Shown here one piece after another: positions 55,894 to 64,000 of a stretch of DNA of 64,000 nt. The notes under the pieces are model-generated. The model was not told the DNA's origin. It did no database searches and was given only the letters and a program-made list of their open reading frames with translations. Within the stretch, counting starts at the first letter, position 1. Each line of letters opens with the position of its first letter. The stretch lies in contig NZ_QQBB01000001.1 in assembly GCF_003350535.1 (NCBI RefSeq), positions 836,213 to 900,212 on the forward strand. Direction: 5' to 3'. Position numbers and translations under genes: made by a program. Source of the DNA: Microvirga subterranea (lineage in GTDB: Bacteria > Pseudomonadota > Alphaproteobacteria > Rhizobiales > Beijerinckiaceae).

Positions 55894-57525
55894 ATGACGG
55901 TCAAGCTCGACGGGGAAAGTCTCGGTATCCAGGACGTGGTGCGCGTGGCGCGCCCGAACGCTCACGGCCGGTTCGCGGAGGCCATGCTGGCGCCGGAGGC
56001 GCGCGAGCGCATCGCCGCCACGCGGGCCTATATCGACAAGACCTGGATGCATGACGACGCGCCGCTCATGTATGCCTTCAACACCGGCGTCGGCCTGTTC
56101 AAGGACCAGCGCGTCCTCATCGCCGACATGGCAGCCTACCAGAGCAAGACGGTCTATGCCCACGCCACCGGTATCGGTGAGCCGTTCGCCGAGGACGTGA
56201 CGCGCGCCATGATGCTGCTGCGCGCCAACGCCTTCGCGTCGAACTATTCCGGGCCGCGCGTCGAGCTGGTCGAACGGCTGATCAATTTCCTCAATGCAGG
56301 CCTGCATCCGGTCATCCCACAGAAGGGGTCGGTCGGCGCCTCCGGCGATCTTGCGCCGCTCGCCCACATGGCCGGCGCGGTCTGCGGCTTCGCCGAGGCC
56401 CACATGGTCTACGAGGGCCGCCTGATGCCCGCGCGCGAAGCGATCGCGAAGGCAGGCTTCAGCCCCGATTTCGAGCTCGGCGCCAAGGACGCCTCCGCCC
56501 TGATCAACGGCTCGACCACGTCGCTGGCCCTCGGCTCCCTCGCCACCTTCGACGCGCGCCGCCTGCTCAAACACGCCGACATCGCCATGTGCCTGTCGCT
56601 CGAGGCCATGCGCGGCGAGCTTGCGGCCTTCGATCCGCGCGTTCACCGGGCGCGTCCGCATCCCGGACAGGCCAAGGTCGCGCGCAACCTCCTGCGGATT
56701 CTCGACGGTACGAAGCGCTGCTCGCAAGCCGCGCGCGACGTGGTGTTTCCGGACGAGCCGCGCCAGCCCGGCACGCCCGCGAGCCCGCGCGTGCAGGACG
56801 TGTATTCCCTGCGCTGCACGCCGCAGGTTCACGGACCGGCCGTCGAGGCGATCGAATACGTGGAGCGCATCATCGGCACGGAGATGAATTCCGCCACCGA
56901 CAACCCGCTCATCTTCGACGACGGCAACGGCGGCTACGTGTCGATCTCCGGCGGTCACTTCCACGGGCAGTACGTGGCGCAGGCCATGGACGTGCTCGCC
57001 ATCGCCATGGCGGATCTCGGCTCCATCTCGGAGCGGCGCTTGGCTCGCCTCATCGATCCGACCATGTCCTACGGGCTGCCGCGCAACCTGCTCGCCGGCA
57101 AGCGCGGGCTCAACACGGGCTTCGCCACCGTGCAGTGCTCCATGTCGGCGCTGGTGATGGAAAACCGCGGGCTCGCCACGCCGGGCTCCGTCGATTCGAT
57201 TCCGGGCAAGTCAAACGCGGAGGACCACGTGTCCAACTCCACCTGGTGCGGCCGCAAGGCGCGCACGATCGTGGAGAACGTGGAGCAGATCGTGGCGGGC
57301 GAATTGCTGATGGCCGCGCAGGCTCTCACGCTCGTGGATCCGGTCGCGAAGGACTACCCGCTCGGCAAGGGCTCGCAGGCCGCCATCGAGGCCATCCGCG
57401 CGGTCATTCCACCGGCCCTTGACGGCGACCGCTGGTACGCCACGGAAATGCGCCAAGCGCTCGATCTCGTGCGCTCCGGCGCCGTGGTCGAGGCGGTGGA
57501 GAGCGCCGTCGGCGCGCTGGAGTGA
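55894..57525 (+). CDS. Aromatic amino acid/histidine ammonia-lyase (MIO enzyme)
   Basis: 543 residues from the ATG preceded by GAGGAACAGC; the frame is open 474 bp further upstream but without domain content. The Ala149-Ser150-Gly151 triad in GSVGASGDLAPLAH forms the MIO prosthetic group; the catalytic Tyr60 sits in MYAFNTGVG. The substrate-selectivity pair reads Ala89-His90 (VYAHATGIGEP), where histidine lyases have Ser-His, tyrosine lyases His-Leu and phenylalanine lyases Phe-Leu. This favours histidine or a related amino acid. No hut genes are adjacent, and it is longer than HutH (about 510), so the physiological substrate is open. Confidence 0.88.
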   Translation: MTVKLDGESLGIQDVVRVARPNAHGRFAEAMLAPEARERIAATRAYIDKTWMHDDAPLMYAFNTGVGLFKDQRVLIADMAAYQSKTVYAHATGIGEPFAEDVTRAMMLLRANAFASNYSGPRVELVERLINFLNAGLHPVIPQKGSVGASGDLAPLAHMAGAVCGFAEAHMVYEGRLMPAREAIAKAGFSPDFELGAKDASALINGSTTSLALGSLATFDARRLLKHADIAMCLSLEAMRGELAAFDPRVHRARPHPGQAKVARNLLRILDGTKRCSQAARDVVFPDEPRQPGTPASPRVQDVYSLRCTPQVHGPAVEAIEYVERIIGTEMNSATDNPLIFDDGNGGYVSISGGHFHGQYVAQAMDVLAIAMADLGSISERRLARLIDPTMSYGLPRNLLAGKRGLNTGFATVQCSMSALVMENRGLATPGSVDSIPGKSNAEDHVSNSTWCGRKARTIVENVEQIVAGELLMAAQALTLVDPVAKDYPLGKGSQAAIEAIRAVIPPALDGDRWYATEMRQALDLVRSGAVVEAVESAVGALE

Positions 57526-57536
57526 CGACAAAGAAA

Positions 57537-57559
57537 AAGGCCCGGACAAGCCGGGCCTT
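57537..57559 (-). terminator. Terminator between convergent ammonia-lyase and small secreted-protein genes
   Basis: Stem AAGGCCCGG / CCGGGCCTT with a 5-nt loop. On the minus strand it is followed by TTTCTTTG, a good terminator for the leftward small gene; on + the T-run is weak. Confidence 0.8.
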
Positions 57560-57577
57560 AGCTGTCATCGGAGCCGA

Positions 57578-57877
57578 TCAGCGGCAGCGGCGCACGTTGC
57601 GCACGACGACGGAGCCGTTCGGGCGGTAGACGCGTTCGGTCACCATGCGGCAGCGGTTGTTCCAGCCTGTCGGCCTCACGCCGCAGCGGCGCTCGGTGCG
57701 GTACACCACGCGGCCGTTCGGGCGCACGGTGCGGACACGACGGGTCACGCAGGCGACGTCCTCCACGAGGGACGGAGCTGCGATCGGGCCGCCGTTGAAA
57801 CGGGCCTGTGCTTCCGGAGCGGCGAAGAAGCCTGCACCAAGGGCGAGGGCGAATGCGGGGAGGACGATGGCGCGCAT
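57578..57877 (-). CDS. Small secreted Arg-rich protein
   Basis: 99 residues with a Sec signal peptide (IVLPAFALALGAGFFAAPEAQA). The mature 73 residues are very basic, with repeated RxxRPNGxVVxR segments (RTVRPNGRVVYRTERRC, RVYRPNGSVVVRNVRRC) and four Cys that could form disulfides. Two near-repeats of one motif suggest an internal duplication. Periplasmic or exported; no family assigned. Confidence 0.75.
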   Translation of the reverse strand: MRAIVLPAFALALGAGFFAAPEAQARFNGGPIAAPSLVEDVACVTRRVRTVRPNGRVVYRTERRCGVRPTGWNNRCRMVTERVYRPNGSVVVRNVRRCR

Positions 57878-57957
57878 GATCCATTCCTTCGTTATTGTAA
57901 CAGGACAAACGACAACGACGAGGCTATGCCTTGGTTCCTGCTGCTGAGACCAAAATC

Positions 57958-58479
57958 ATGCCCGCTTCCGTCATCATCAGGCCCGTTCAAGCCGAAGATT
58001 GTGTCGAATTGGTTAACTCGAACCTCGCGAGCATCGCGCTGCACGAGCCGTGGGTCTATCCGTGCCGCGACGAAGTCGGCTTCCATGCCTATCTCAAGAA
58101 TTGCGGCACCGAGCGCGCGGTCGGCCTCGTGGCGCGCGAGAGAAGCAGCGGGCGCATCGCCGGCATCGTGAACATCAGCGAGATCGTGCGCGGGTTTTTC
58201 CAGAGCGCCTATCTCGGCTATTACGGCGCCGTCGGCATGAGCGGCCGCGGGCTGATGAGCGAAGCGGTCGCGCTTGCCGTAACGCATGCCTTCAAGGACC
58301 TCGGCCTCCACCGTCTCGAAGCCAACATCCAGCCCGGCAACACACCGTCCCGCGCGCTCGTGGAGCGTCTCGGATTTCGTCAGGAAGGATATTCGCCGCG
58401 TTATCTCAAGATCGGCGGGGAATGGCGGGACCACGAGCGCTGGGCGATCCTCAGCGAGGACTGGCCGGCGCGGAGTTAG
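57958..58479 (+). CDS. GNAT acetyltransferase, RimJ/RimL-like
   Basis: 173 residues from the ATG encoding MPASVIIRPVQ. GNAT core with GLVARERSSGRIAGIVNISE, acetyl-CoA site segment GYYGAVGMSGRGLMSEAVAL, and RLEANIQPGNTPSRALVERL followed by GFRQEGYSPRYLKIGGEWRD, which is typical of the ribosomal-protein N-acetyltransferase group. Target unknown. Its stop overlaps the convergent GNAT gene by 4 bp. Confidence 0.88.
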   Translation: MPASVIIRPVQAEDCVELVNSNLASIALHEPWVYPCRDEVGFHAYLKNCGTERAVGLVARERSSGRIAGIVNISEIVRGFFQSAYLGYYGAVGMSGRGLMSEAVALAVTHAFKDLGLHRLEANIQPGNTPSRALVERLGFRQEGYSPRYLKIGGEWRDHERWAILSEDWPARS

Positions 58480-58910
58480 CAGGCCTTCAACTTTTTCTGA
58501 AGAAAATACCGGCTGCGGCCTGTCGGGAAATCGGCCAGCTCGCCGAAGCGCGCATAGCCGAGCCGCTCGTAGAGAAACAGCGCATCGGGGTTGAGCGTAT
58601 CGAGCCATGCGGAATGGCAGCCGCGGCGCAGCGCCTCCTCCTCGGCCATGGCGATGATGCGGCGCGCGATGCCTTGTCCGCGCAGGTGCTCGGGCACGAA
58701 GATCAGCTCGATCGTCAGCCATTCCAAGCCGGTGCGGCCCCAGAGCCCGCCGATGATGGCCCCGTCCGCGTCGTCGCGAATGACGACCGCGACATTCTCC
58801 ACCTGGAGGCCAGGGAAGAGCACGGTGCTGTTGAAGTCGCGCAGGCCGTCGAGAATGTCCGCCCGGATTCCGGGATCCGGGCTGGTGACGAGAGCAAGGC
58901 TGTGGGTCAT
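58476..58910 (-). CDS. GNAT acetyltransferase
   Basis: 144 residues. IELIFVPEHLRGQGIARRII is the acetyl-CoA pyrophosphate-binding loop (Arg-Gly-Gln-Gly-Ile-Ala), with LDTLNPDALFLYERLGYARF in the C-terminal half. Start overlaps the stop of the amidohydrolase gene upstream (ATGA), so the two are coupled. Substrate unknown; it is not close enough to YjhQ for me to call it an antitoxin. Confidence 0.86.
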   Translation of the reverse strand: MTHSLALVTSPDPGIRADILDGLRDFNSTVLFPGLQVENVAVVIRDDADGAIIGGLWGRTGLEWLTIELIFVPEHLRGQGIARRIIAMAEEEALRRGCHSAWLDTLNPDALFLYERLGYARFGELADFPTGRSRYFLQKKLKAC

Positions 58911-60139
58911 GCGACGATCGTCTTCACCGTTTCAAGCAAGGCGCGCGCGGCCGCATCGGCATCCTCGACCGTGATCGACTCCGCCGGATTGTGGCTGATG
59001 CCGCCCTTGCAGCGCACGAAGAGCATCGCGACGGGACACAACGCCGCCATCGCGACCGCGTCGTGTCCCGCGCCGGAGGCCAGGTGCAGCGGTTCGACCC
59101 CGATGCTGCCGATCGCCTGCTCGAGGCGCAGCATCAGGTCCTTGTCCATCGGCGTCGCGGGCGAGTCCATGAACGGCTCGATCGTGAAGCCGACACCGCG
59201 GCGCTGCGCGGCCGCTTCGCATTCGCTGAGGATGTCCTGCACCATCGCATGCCGCACCGCATCGTCGGGCGAGCGCGCGTCGAGGGTGAAATCCACCCGT
59301 GCCGGAATGACGTTGATGGCGCCCGGCTGCACCTGCGCGACGCCCACCGTCGCGACCGTGTCGCTGCGCTTCGCGCCGGCGCGCTCGACGATGCCGATCA
59401 TCTCGGCCACCGCCGCAAGCGCATCCCGGCGCATGCTCATCGGCACGGTGCCCGCATGGCCCGCTTCGCCCGTCACGACGGCGCGGGCGCGGGTGATGCC
59501 GTTGATGGCCGACACGATTCCGACCGGCAGGTCCTTCGCCTCCAGCAGCGGACCTTGCTCGATGTGGACTTCGAGATAGCCGCGGTAGCGCGCCGGATTG
59601 CGCGCGATGCCGGCGATGCCCTCAGGGCTGCCGCCGAATCGCGTCAGCGCCTCGCGCAATGTCACGCCGTCCTGGTCGCGTCCGTCGAGCCAGGCCGGGT
59701 CGTACCGGCCCGAGAGCGCATAAGACGTCGAGAGATTGGTCGGGAAGCGCGCGTTCTCCTCGTCCCCGAAAGCCAGAACCTCGATCGGGCAGGCGGGCAC
59801 GACGCCCTCGGCCCGTAGGGCCTCGACCACGACGATGCCGAGCACGACGCCGAGTGTGCCGTCGAAGCGTCCGGCATCCACGACCGTGTCGATGTGGGAC
59901 CCGATGACGAGCGCGGGGGCGTCGGGATCGGCGCCCTCCAGGCGCCCGACGACCGAACCGAGCGGATCGATGTGGCTGTCGAGCCCGGCCTCGCGCATGA
60001 ACCGGAGCGTCGTCTCGGCGGCCTCGCGATGGGCCGCGGAGAGATAGAGGCGGGTGAGGCGTCCGGGCTCGTCGCTGTGTTTGCCGAGAGCGTCGAGCAG
60101 CGCCATCGCGCGCCGGCCGAGGGAAAGATCTGAGGGCAT
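58907..60139 (-). CDS. Allantoate amidohydrolase/N-carbamoyl amino acid hydrolase family (M20)
   Basis: 410 residues; the ATG at 60139 is chosen because a GGGG site lies 7 bp upstream, an in-frame ATG 6 bp earlier being too close to it. Zinc-site motifs: GSHIDTVVDAGRFDGTLGV, AFGDEENARFPTN, YLEVHIEQGPLLEA; dimer domain GEAGHAGTVPMSMRRDALAA; C-terminal LASGAGHDAVAMA and GGISHNPAES. Typical of AllC, ureidoglycolate hydrolase and L-carbamoylases; the exact ureido substrate is uncertain. It follows the ferredoxin reductase gene by 69 bp. Confidence 0.88.
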   Translation of the reverse strand: MPSDLSLGRRAMALLDALGKHSDEPGRLTRLYLSAAHREAAETTLRFMREAGLDSHIDPLGSVVGRLEGADPDAPALVIGSHIDTVVDAGRFDGTLGVVLGIVVVEALRAEGVVPACPIEVLAFGDEENARFPTNLSTSYALSGRYDPAWLDGRDQDGVTLREALTRFGGSPEGIAGIARNPARYRGYLEVHIEQGPLLEAKDLPVGIVSAINGITRARAVVTGEAGHAGTVPMSMRRDALAAVAEMIGIVERAGAKRSDTVATVGVAQVQPGAINVIPARVDFTLDARSPDDAVRHAMVQDILSECEAAAQRRGVGFTIEPFMDSPATPMDKDLMLRLEQAIGSIGVEPLHLASGAGHDAVAMAALCPVAMLFVRCKGGISHNPAESITVEDADAAARALLETVKTIVA

Positions 60140-60208
60140 GGTCATGCCCCGAACATTTTCAGGAAGCGGCCCGTTCCGCAAGGGGGAGACGGGCCGCTCC
60201 GGGACCGA

Positions 60209-61637
<1,429 letters not shown>

Positions 61638-61761
61638 GAAGCGGGACTTCCCCTAAAAGCGCTTGAATGCTGGAGAACGGCGCAGGACGCGCCGGACCGG
61701 GTGCATATCGGTCGTTTGGCCCGATCCGTCAATGTCTTGGGCTCCGCTTGGGCGATTTGCC

Positions 61762-62475
61762 CTAAACCCCCAGGGTCTCGGCCCGCAGGGCCGCATCGGC
61801 CATCAGGGCCTGCATGGAGCCCTGGAAGCGGATCTCGCCCCGCTCGATCACGCAGGCGCGGTCGCTGATCCCCGCCGCGAAGGCCCAGTTCTGCTCAGAC
61901 AGGAGCACGGCGACCCCCTCCGCCTTCATGGCCCGGACCGCCTCGGCCATCATCTGGACGATGACGGGGGCGATCCCCTCCGACGGCTCGTCGAGCAGGA
62001 TCGCCTCCGGATTGCCCATGAGGGTGCGGGCGATGGAGAGCATCTGCTGCTCGCCGCCCGACATCTGGTTGCCGCGCCGCCCCTGCATCTCGGCGAGGTT
62101 CGGGAACAGCCGGAAGAGCCGCTCCGGTGTCCAGGGGGAGAGGCCCGCCCGCGCCTCGCGGCGCCCGACCTCCAGGTTTTCCTCGACCGTGAGATCCGTG
62201 AAGATGCGCCGGTCCTCGGGCACATAGCCGAGCCCCAATCGGGCGATGCGGTAGGTGGGCAGGCCGACAATGGATCGGCCCTTGAAGGCGAGCCGCTCGG
62301 CCGAGGCCGGCACGAGCCCCATGATCGCCTTGAGGGTCGTGGTCTTGCCGGCCCCGTTGCGGCCCACCAGGGCCATCACCTCGCCGGGATGGAGCTCGAA
62401 CGAGAGACCGAACAGGACCCGCGCCCGGCCATAGGCGGCCGACAGGTTGCGAACCTCGAGCAGGGGAGCGCTCAT
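61762..62475 (-). CDS. livF: Branched-chain amino acid ABC transporter ATP-binding protein LivF
   Basis: 237 residues. Walker A VGRNGAGKTTTLKAIMG, GYVPEDRRIFTDLTVEENL, signature MSGGEQQMLSIAR and Walker B ILLDEPSEGIAPVIV, all typical of LivF. Start overlaps the livG stop (ATGA). Imports branched-chain amino acids or, in some paralogues, amides and urea. No binding protein is in view. Confidence 0.93.
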   Translation of the reverse strand: MSAPLLEVRNLSAAYGRARVLFGLSFELHPGEVMALVGRNGAGKTTTLKAIMGLVPASAERLAFKGRSIVGLPTYRIARLGLGYVPEDRRIFTDLTVEENLEVGRREARAGLSPWTPERLFRLFPNLAEMQGRRGNQMSGGEQQMLSIARTLMGNPEAILLDEPSEGIAPVIVQMMAEAVRAMKAEGVAVLLSEQNWAFAAGISDRACVIERGEIRFQGSMQALMADAALRAETLGV

Positions 62476-63248
62476 GCGGGGCTCCTTGCCGCCGGCGGAT
62501 CGAGCGCATGCTCGTCGCCGAGATAGGCCTGCCGGACACGGGCATCCTGGCGGATCGCGTCGGGCGCGCCTGCGGCGATGATCTCGCCGCGCAGAAGCAC
62601 CAGCACCCGGTCCGCATGGCCGAAGACCACGTCCATGTCGTGCTCGGTGAACAGCACGCCGATGGATCGCGAGGCGGCGATCGAAGCGGTGAGGTCCATG
62701 AGGGCGGCGCGCTCCCGCGGCGCCATGCCGGCGGTGGGCTCGTCCATGAGAAGGAGCTTCGGCTGGCCTGCGAGCGCGATGGCGAGCTCGACGCGCTTCA
62801 CGTCGCCATAGGCGAGCGCCGAGCAGGCGCGGTCGGCCGCATCCTGCATGCCCACGAGGCCAAGGAGCGCCAGGGCCTCGTCGCGATGCCGGACCCGGAC
62901 GGGTCCCGACAGCTCCTGGGTCTCCCTCCGGCCGCTGATGAGCGCCATCTGGACGTTCTCGGCCACCGTCATGGACAGGAAGGTCTGGGCCACCTGGAAG
63001 GTGCGGCCGACGCCTTGGCGGAAGCGCCTCTGGGGCGAGGCCGACGTGATGTCCCGGCCGTCGAGGAGCACCTGGCCCCGGTCGGGCCGGAGCTGCCCGC
63101 CGATCATGTTGAAGACGGTCGACTTGCCGGCGCCGTTCGGGCCGATCAGGGCGAGCATCTCGCCGCGCTCCAGGGTGAAGCCGACGTCGCGCGCCGCCAC
63201 CACGGCGCCGAAGGATTTTCCGAGATTGCGGACCGCCAGCAGGCTCAT
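62472..63248 (-). CDS. livG: Branched-chain amino acid ABC transporter ATP-binding protein LivG
   Basis: 258 residues from the ATG overlapping the livM stop (ATGA). Walker A IGPNGAGKSTVFNMIGG, VGRTFQVAQTFLSMTVAENV, LAYGDVKRVELAIAL in place of the usual signature LSGGQ-type, Walker B LLLMDEPTAGMAPRERA. The deviating signature LAYGDVKR is normal for many LivG proteins (LSYGEQR-like). Partner of LivF and LivM. Confidence 0.93.
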   Translation of the reverse strand: MSLLAVRNLGKSFGAVVAARDVGFTLERGEMLALIGPNGAGKSTVFNMIGGQLRPDRGQVLLDGRDITSASPQRRFRQGVGRTFQVAQTFLSMTVAENVQMALISGRRETQELSGPVRVRHRDEALALLGLVGMQDAADRACSALAYGDVKRVELAIALAGQPKLLLMDEPTAGMAPRERAALMDLTASIAASRSIGVLFTEHDMDVVFGHADRVLVLLRGEIIAAGAPDAIRQDARVRQAYLGDEHALDPPAARSPA

Positions 63249-64000
63249 GCGCGTGCCTCCCGCCATGCCGCGACCGTGCCGACGAGGCCGCGCGGGAAGA
63301 TCAGCACCATGGCGATGATGCTCAGGCCTAGGATCAGGCGCCAGTGGGAGGTCAGCGGCATGACCTGGTCGCGCAGGGCGTGGAGCACGCCCGCCCCGAC
63401 GAGCGGCCCGGTGATGGTCTGGATGCCCCCGAGGAGCAGCATGGTGAGCGCGTCGACCGAGGTCGGGATGCCGAGCAGACTCGGATCGACCGAGCCGCGG
63501 GAGAAGGCATAGATCCCGCCCGCGAGGCCGGCGGTCGCTCCGGACAGGATGAAAGCGCGCCAGCGCAGCCGGCGCACGTTGAGGCCGATGGCCTCGGCGC
63601 GTGCTTCCGAATCGCGGGCGGCGCGAAGCGCATAGCCGAAGGGCGCGTCGATCACGATGCGCACGAGCAGGATGGCGAGCGCGGTCAGTCCCAGCGCCAG
63701 CAGGTAATAGCGCGTCTGGCCGCCGGCCCAGTCGGAGGGCCAGACGCCGACGATGCCGTTGTCGCCTCCCGTGACGTCGACCCACTGGAAGGCCACCGCA
63801 TAGATGATCTGCGCGGCCGCGAGCGTCATCATGGCGAGATAGATGCCGGAGAGGCGCACCACGAAGGCGCCGATTAACGCGGCGCCGAACGCCGCCAGCA
63901 CGATGGCGAGGGGCAGCGCCGCCTCCATCGGGGCCGACAGCAATTTGACGCCGAGCGCCGCCCCGTAGGCTCCGAGGCCGAAGAAGGCCGCATGACCGAA
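63245..64000 (-). CDS. livM: Branched-chain amino acid ABC transporter permease LivM (5' end outside the window)
   Basis: The frame stays open to the right edge; 251 C-terminal residues are visible. The first visible ones read FGHAAFFGLGAYGAALGVK, a LivM hallmark, so the annotated-looking TTG at 63943 is not the start. Further family segments are SGIYLAMMTLAAAQIIYAV, TGGDNGIVGV and RAARDSEARAEAIGLNVRRL. About six membrane segments remain. The upstream livH and binding-protein genes should lie beyond the edge. Confidence 0.92.
   Translation of the reverse strand, partial: FGHAAFFGLGAYGAALGVKLLSAPMEAALPLAIVLAAFGAALIGAFVVRLSGIYLAMMTLAAAQIIYAVAFQWVDVTGGDNGIVGVWPSDWAGGQTRYYLLALGLTALAILLVRIVIDAPFGYALRAARDSEARAEAIGLNVRRLRWRAFILSGATAGLAGGIYAFSRGSVDPSLLGIPTSVDALTMLLLGGIQTITGPLVGAGVLHALRDQVMPLTSHWRLILGLSIIAMVLIFPRGLVGTVAAWREARA

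Noticed and set aside
55583..55897. 104-codon frame overlapping the ammonia-lyase start by ATGA
   Set aside because: Arg/Pro/Ala-rich composition expected of chance frames in this GC-rich stretch; no domain or clear ribosome site. Kept only as a possibility in the leader finding.
57958..58910. The two GNAT genes as distant antitoxins for YjhX
   Set aside because: About 15 kb from the YjhX gene and resembling RimJ-like or generic GNATs rather than YjhQ.

Overview
The window is a high-GC, gene-dense stretch of an alphaproteobacterial chromosome. Gene content (IbpA/IatP/IatA-type inositol uptake, IolC fused to a DUF2090 domain, UgpBAEC, LivFGM, an amaB lysine branch, L-lactate permease) points to the Hyphomicrobiales (Rhizobiales), plausibly a Methylobacteriaceae/Microvirga- or Bosea-like organism. 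That assignment is inference. I see no phage, transposase, integrase, CRISPR array, tRNA or rRNA.

Layout. 1-5283: two overlapping sensor kinases, a HAMP-GAF-kinase with three receiver domains (5' end outside the window) and a REC-PAS-kinase-REC protein, forming a phosphorelay without a DNA-binding output here. 5367-7042: two 16S rRNA modification enzymes (RsmC-like, RsuA-like). 7058-20101: a complete myo-inositol island. iolC-(membrane protein)-iolD-iolE-iolB runs leftward; idhA, an ABC transporter and a second Gfo/Idh/MocA dehydrogenase run rightward; an RpiR-family regulator lies between them. Three GGAA-N6-TTCY boxes sit in the two divergent promoter regions and look like the operators of this regulator. 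20183-23253: recQ and an HI0933-type flavoprotein. 23407-31657: a CAP lipoprotein, an SLC13-type permease with TrkA_C domains, a proline-rich peptide, a DMT exporter, ribA and lactate permease. 31726-36488: an M20 amidohydrolase, an O-antigen-ligase-like protein and a SelD-associated-type flavoprotein.

35595-41862 is a valine/isobutyrate module (mmsB, two small membrane proteins, acyl-CoA dehydrogenase, mmsA, divergent LysR regulator). It is interrupted by a VapC-like toxin whose partner is a DUF7662 protein with an antitoxin-like tail, preceded by an AT-rich palindrome. MmsA can also serve as IolA for the inositol pathway, which lacks its own copy in the island. 41932-43196: transaldolase and a YjhX toxin homologue. 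43380-49797: a lysine-degradation group (saccharopine/lysine dehydrogenase family protein, amaB, a ThDP enzyme, an Lrp regulator, a DAO-type flavoenzyme). 50684-55128: ugpBAEC behind three TGTCAT repeats at exact 11-bp spacing, i.e. a Pho box. 55129-55893 is a gene-free 765 bp with a near-consensus promoter, ahead of a stand-alone aromatic/histidine ammonia-lyase. 57578-61637: a small secreted protein, two GNATs, an allantoate-type amidohydrolase and a ferredoxin/ferredoxin-reductase pair. 61762-64000: livF, livG and the 3' part of livM, which runs off the right edge.

The best candidates for something little described are the DUF7662-tail/PIN module with its palindrome, the membrane protein translationally coupled inside the inositol operon, the ThDP enzyme and flavoenzyme of the lysine cluster, and the long leader of the ammonia-lyase gene.
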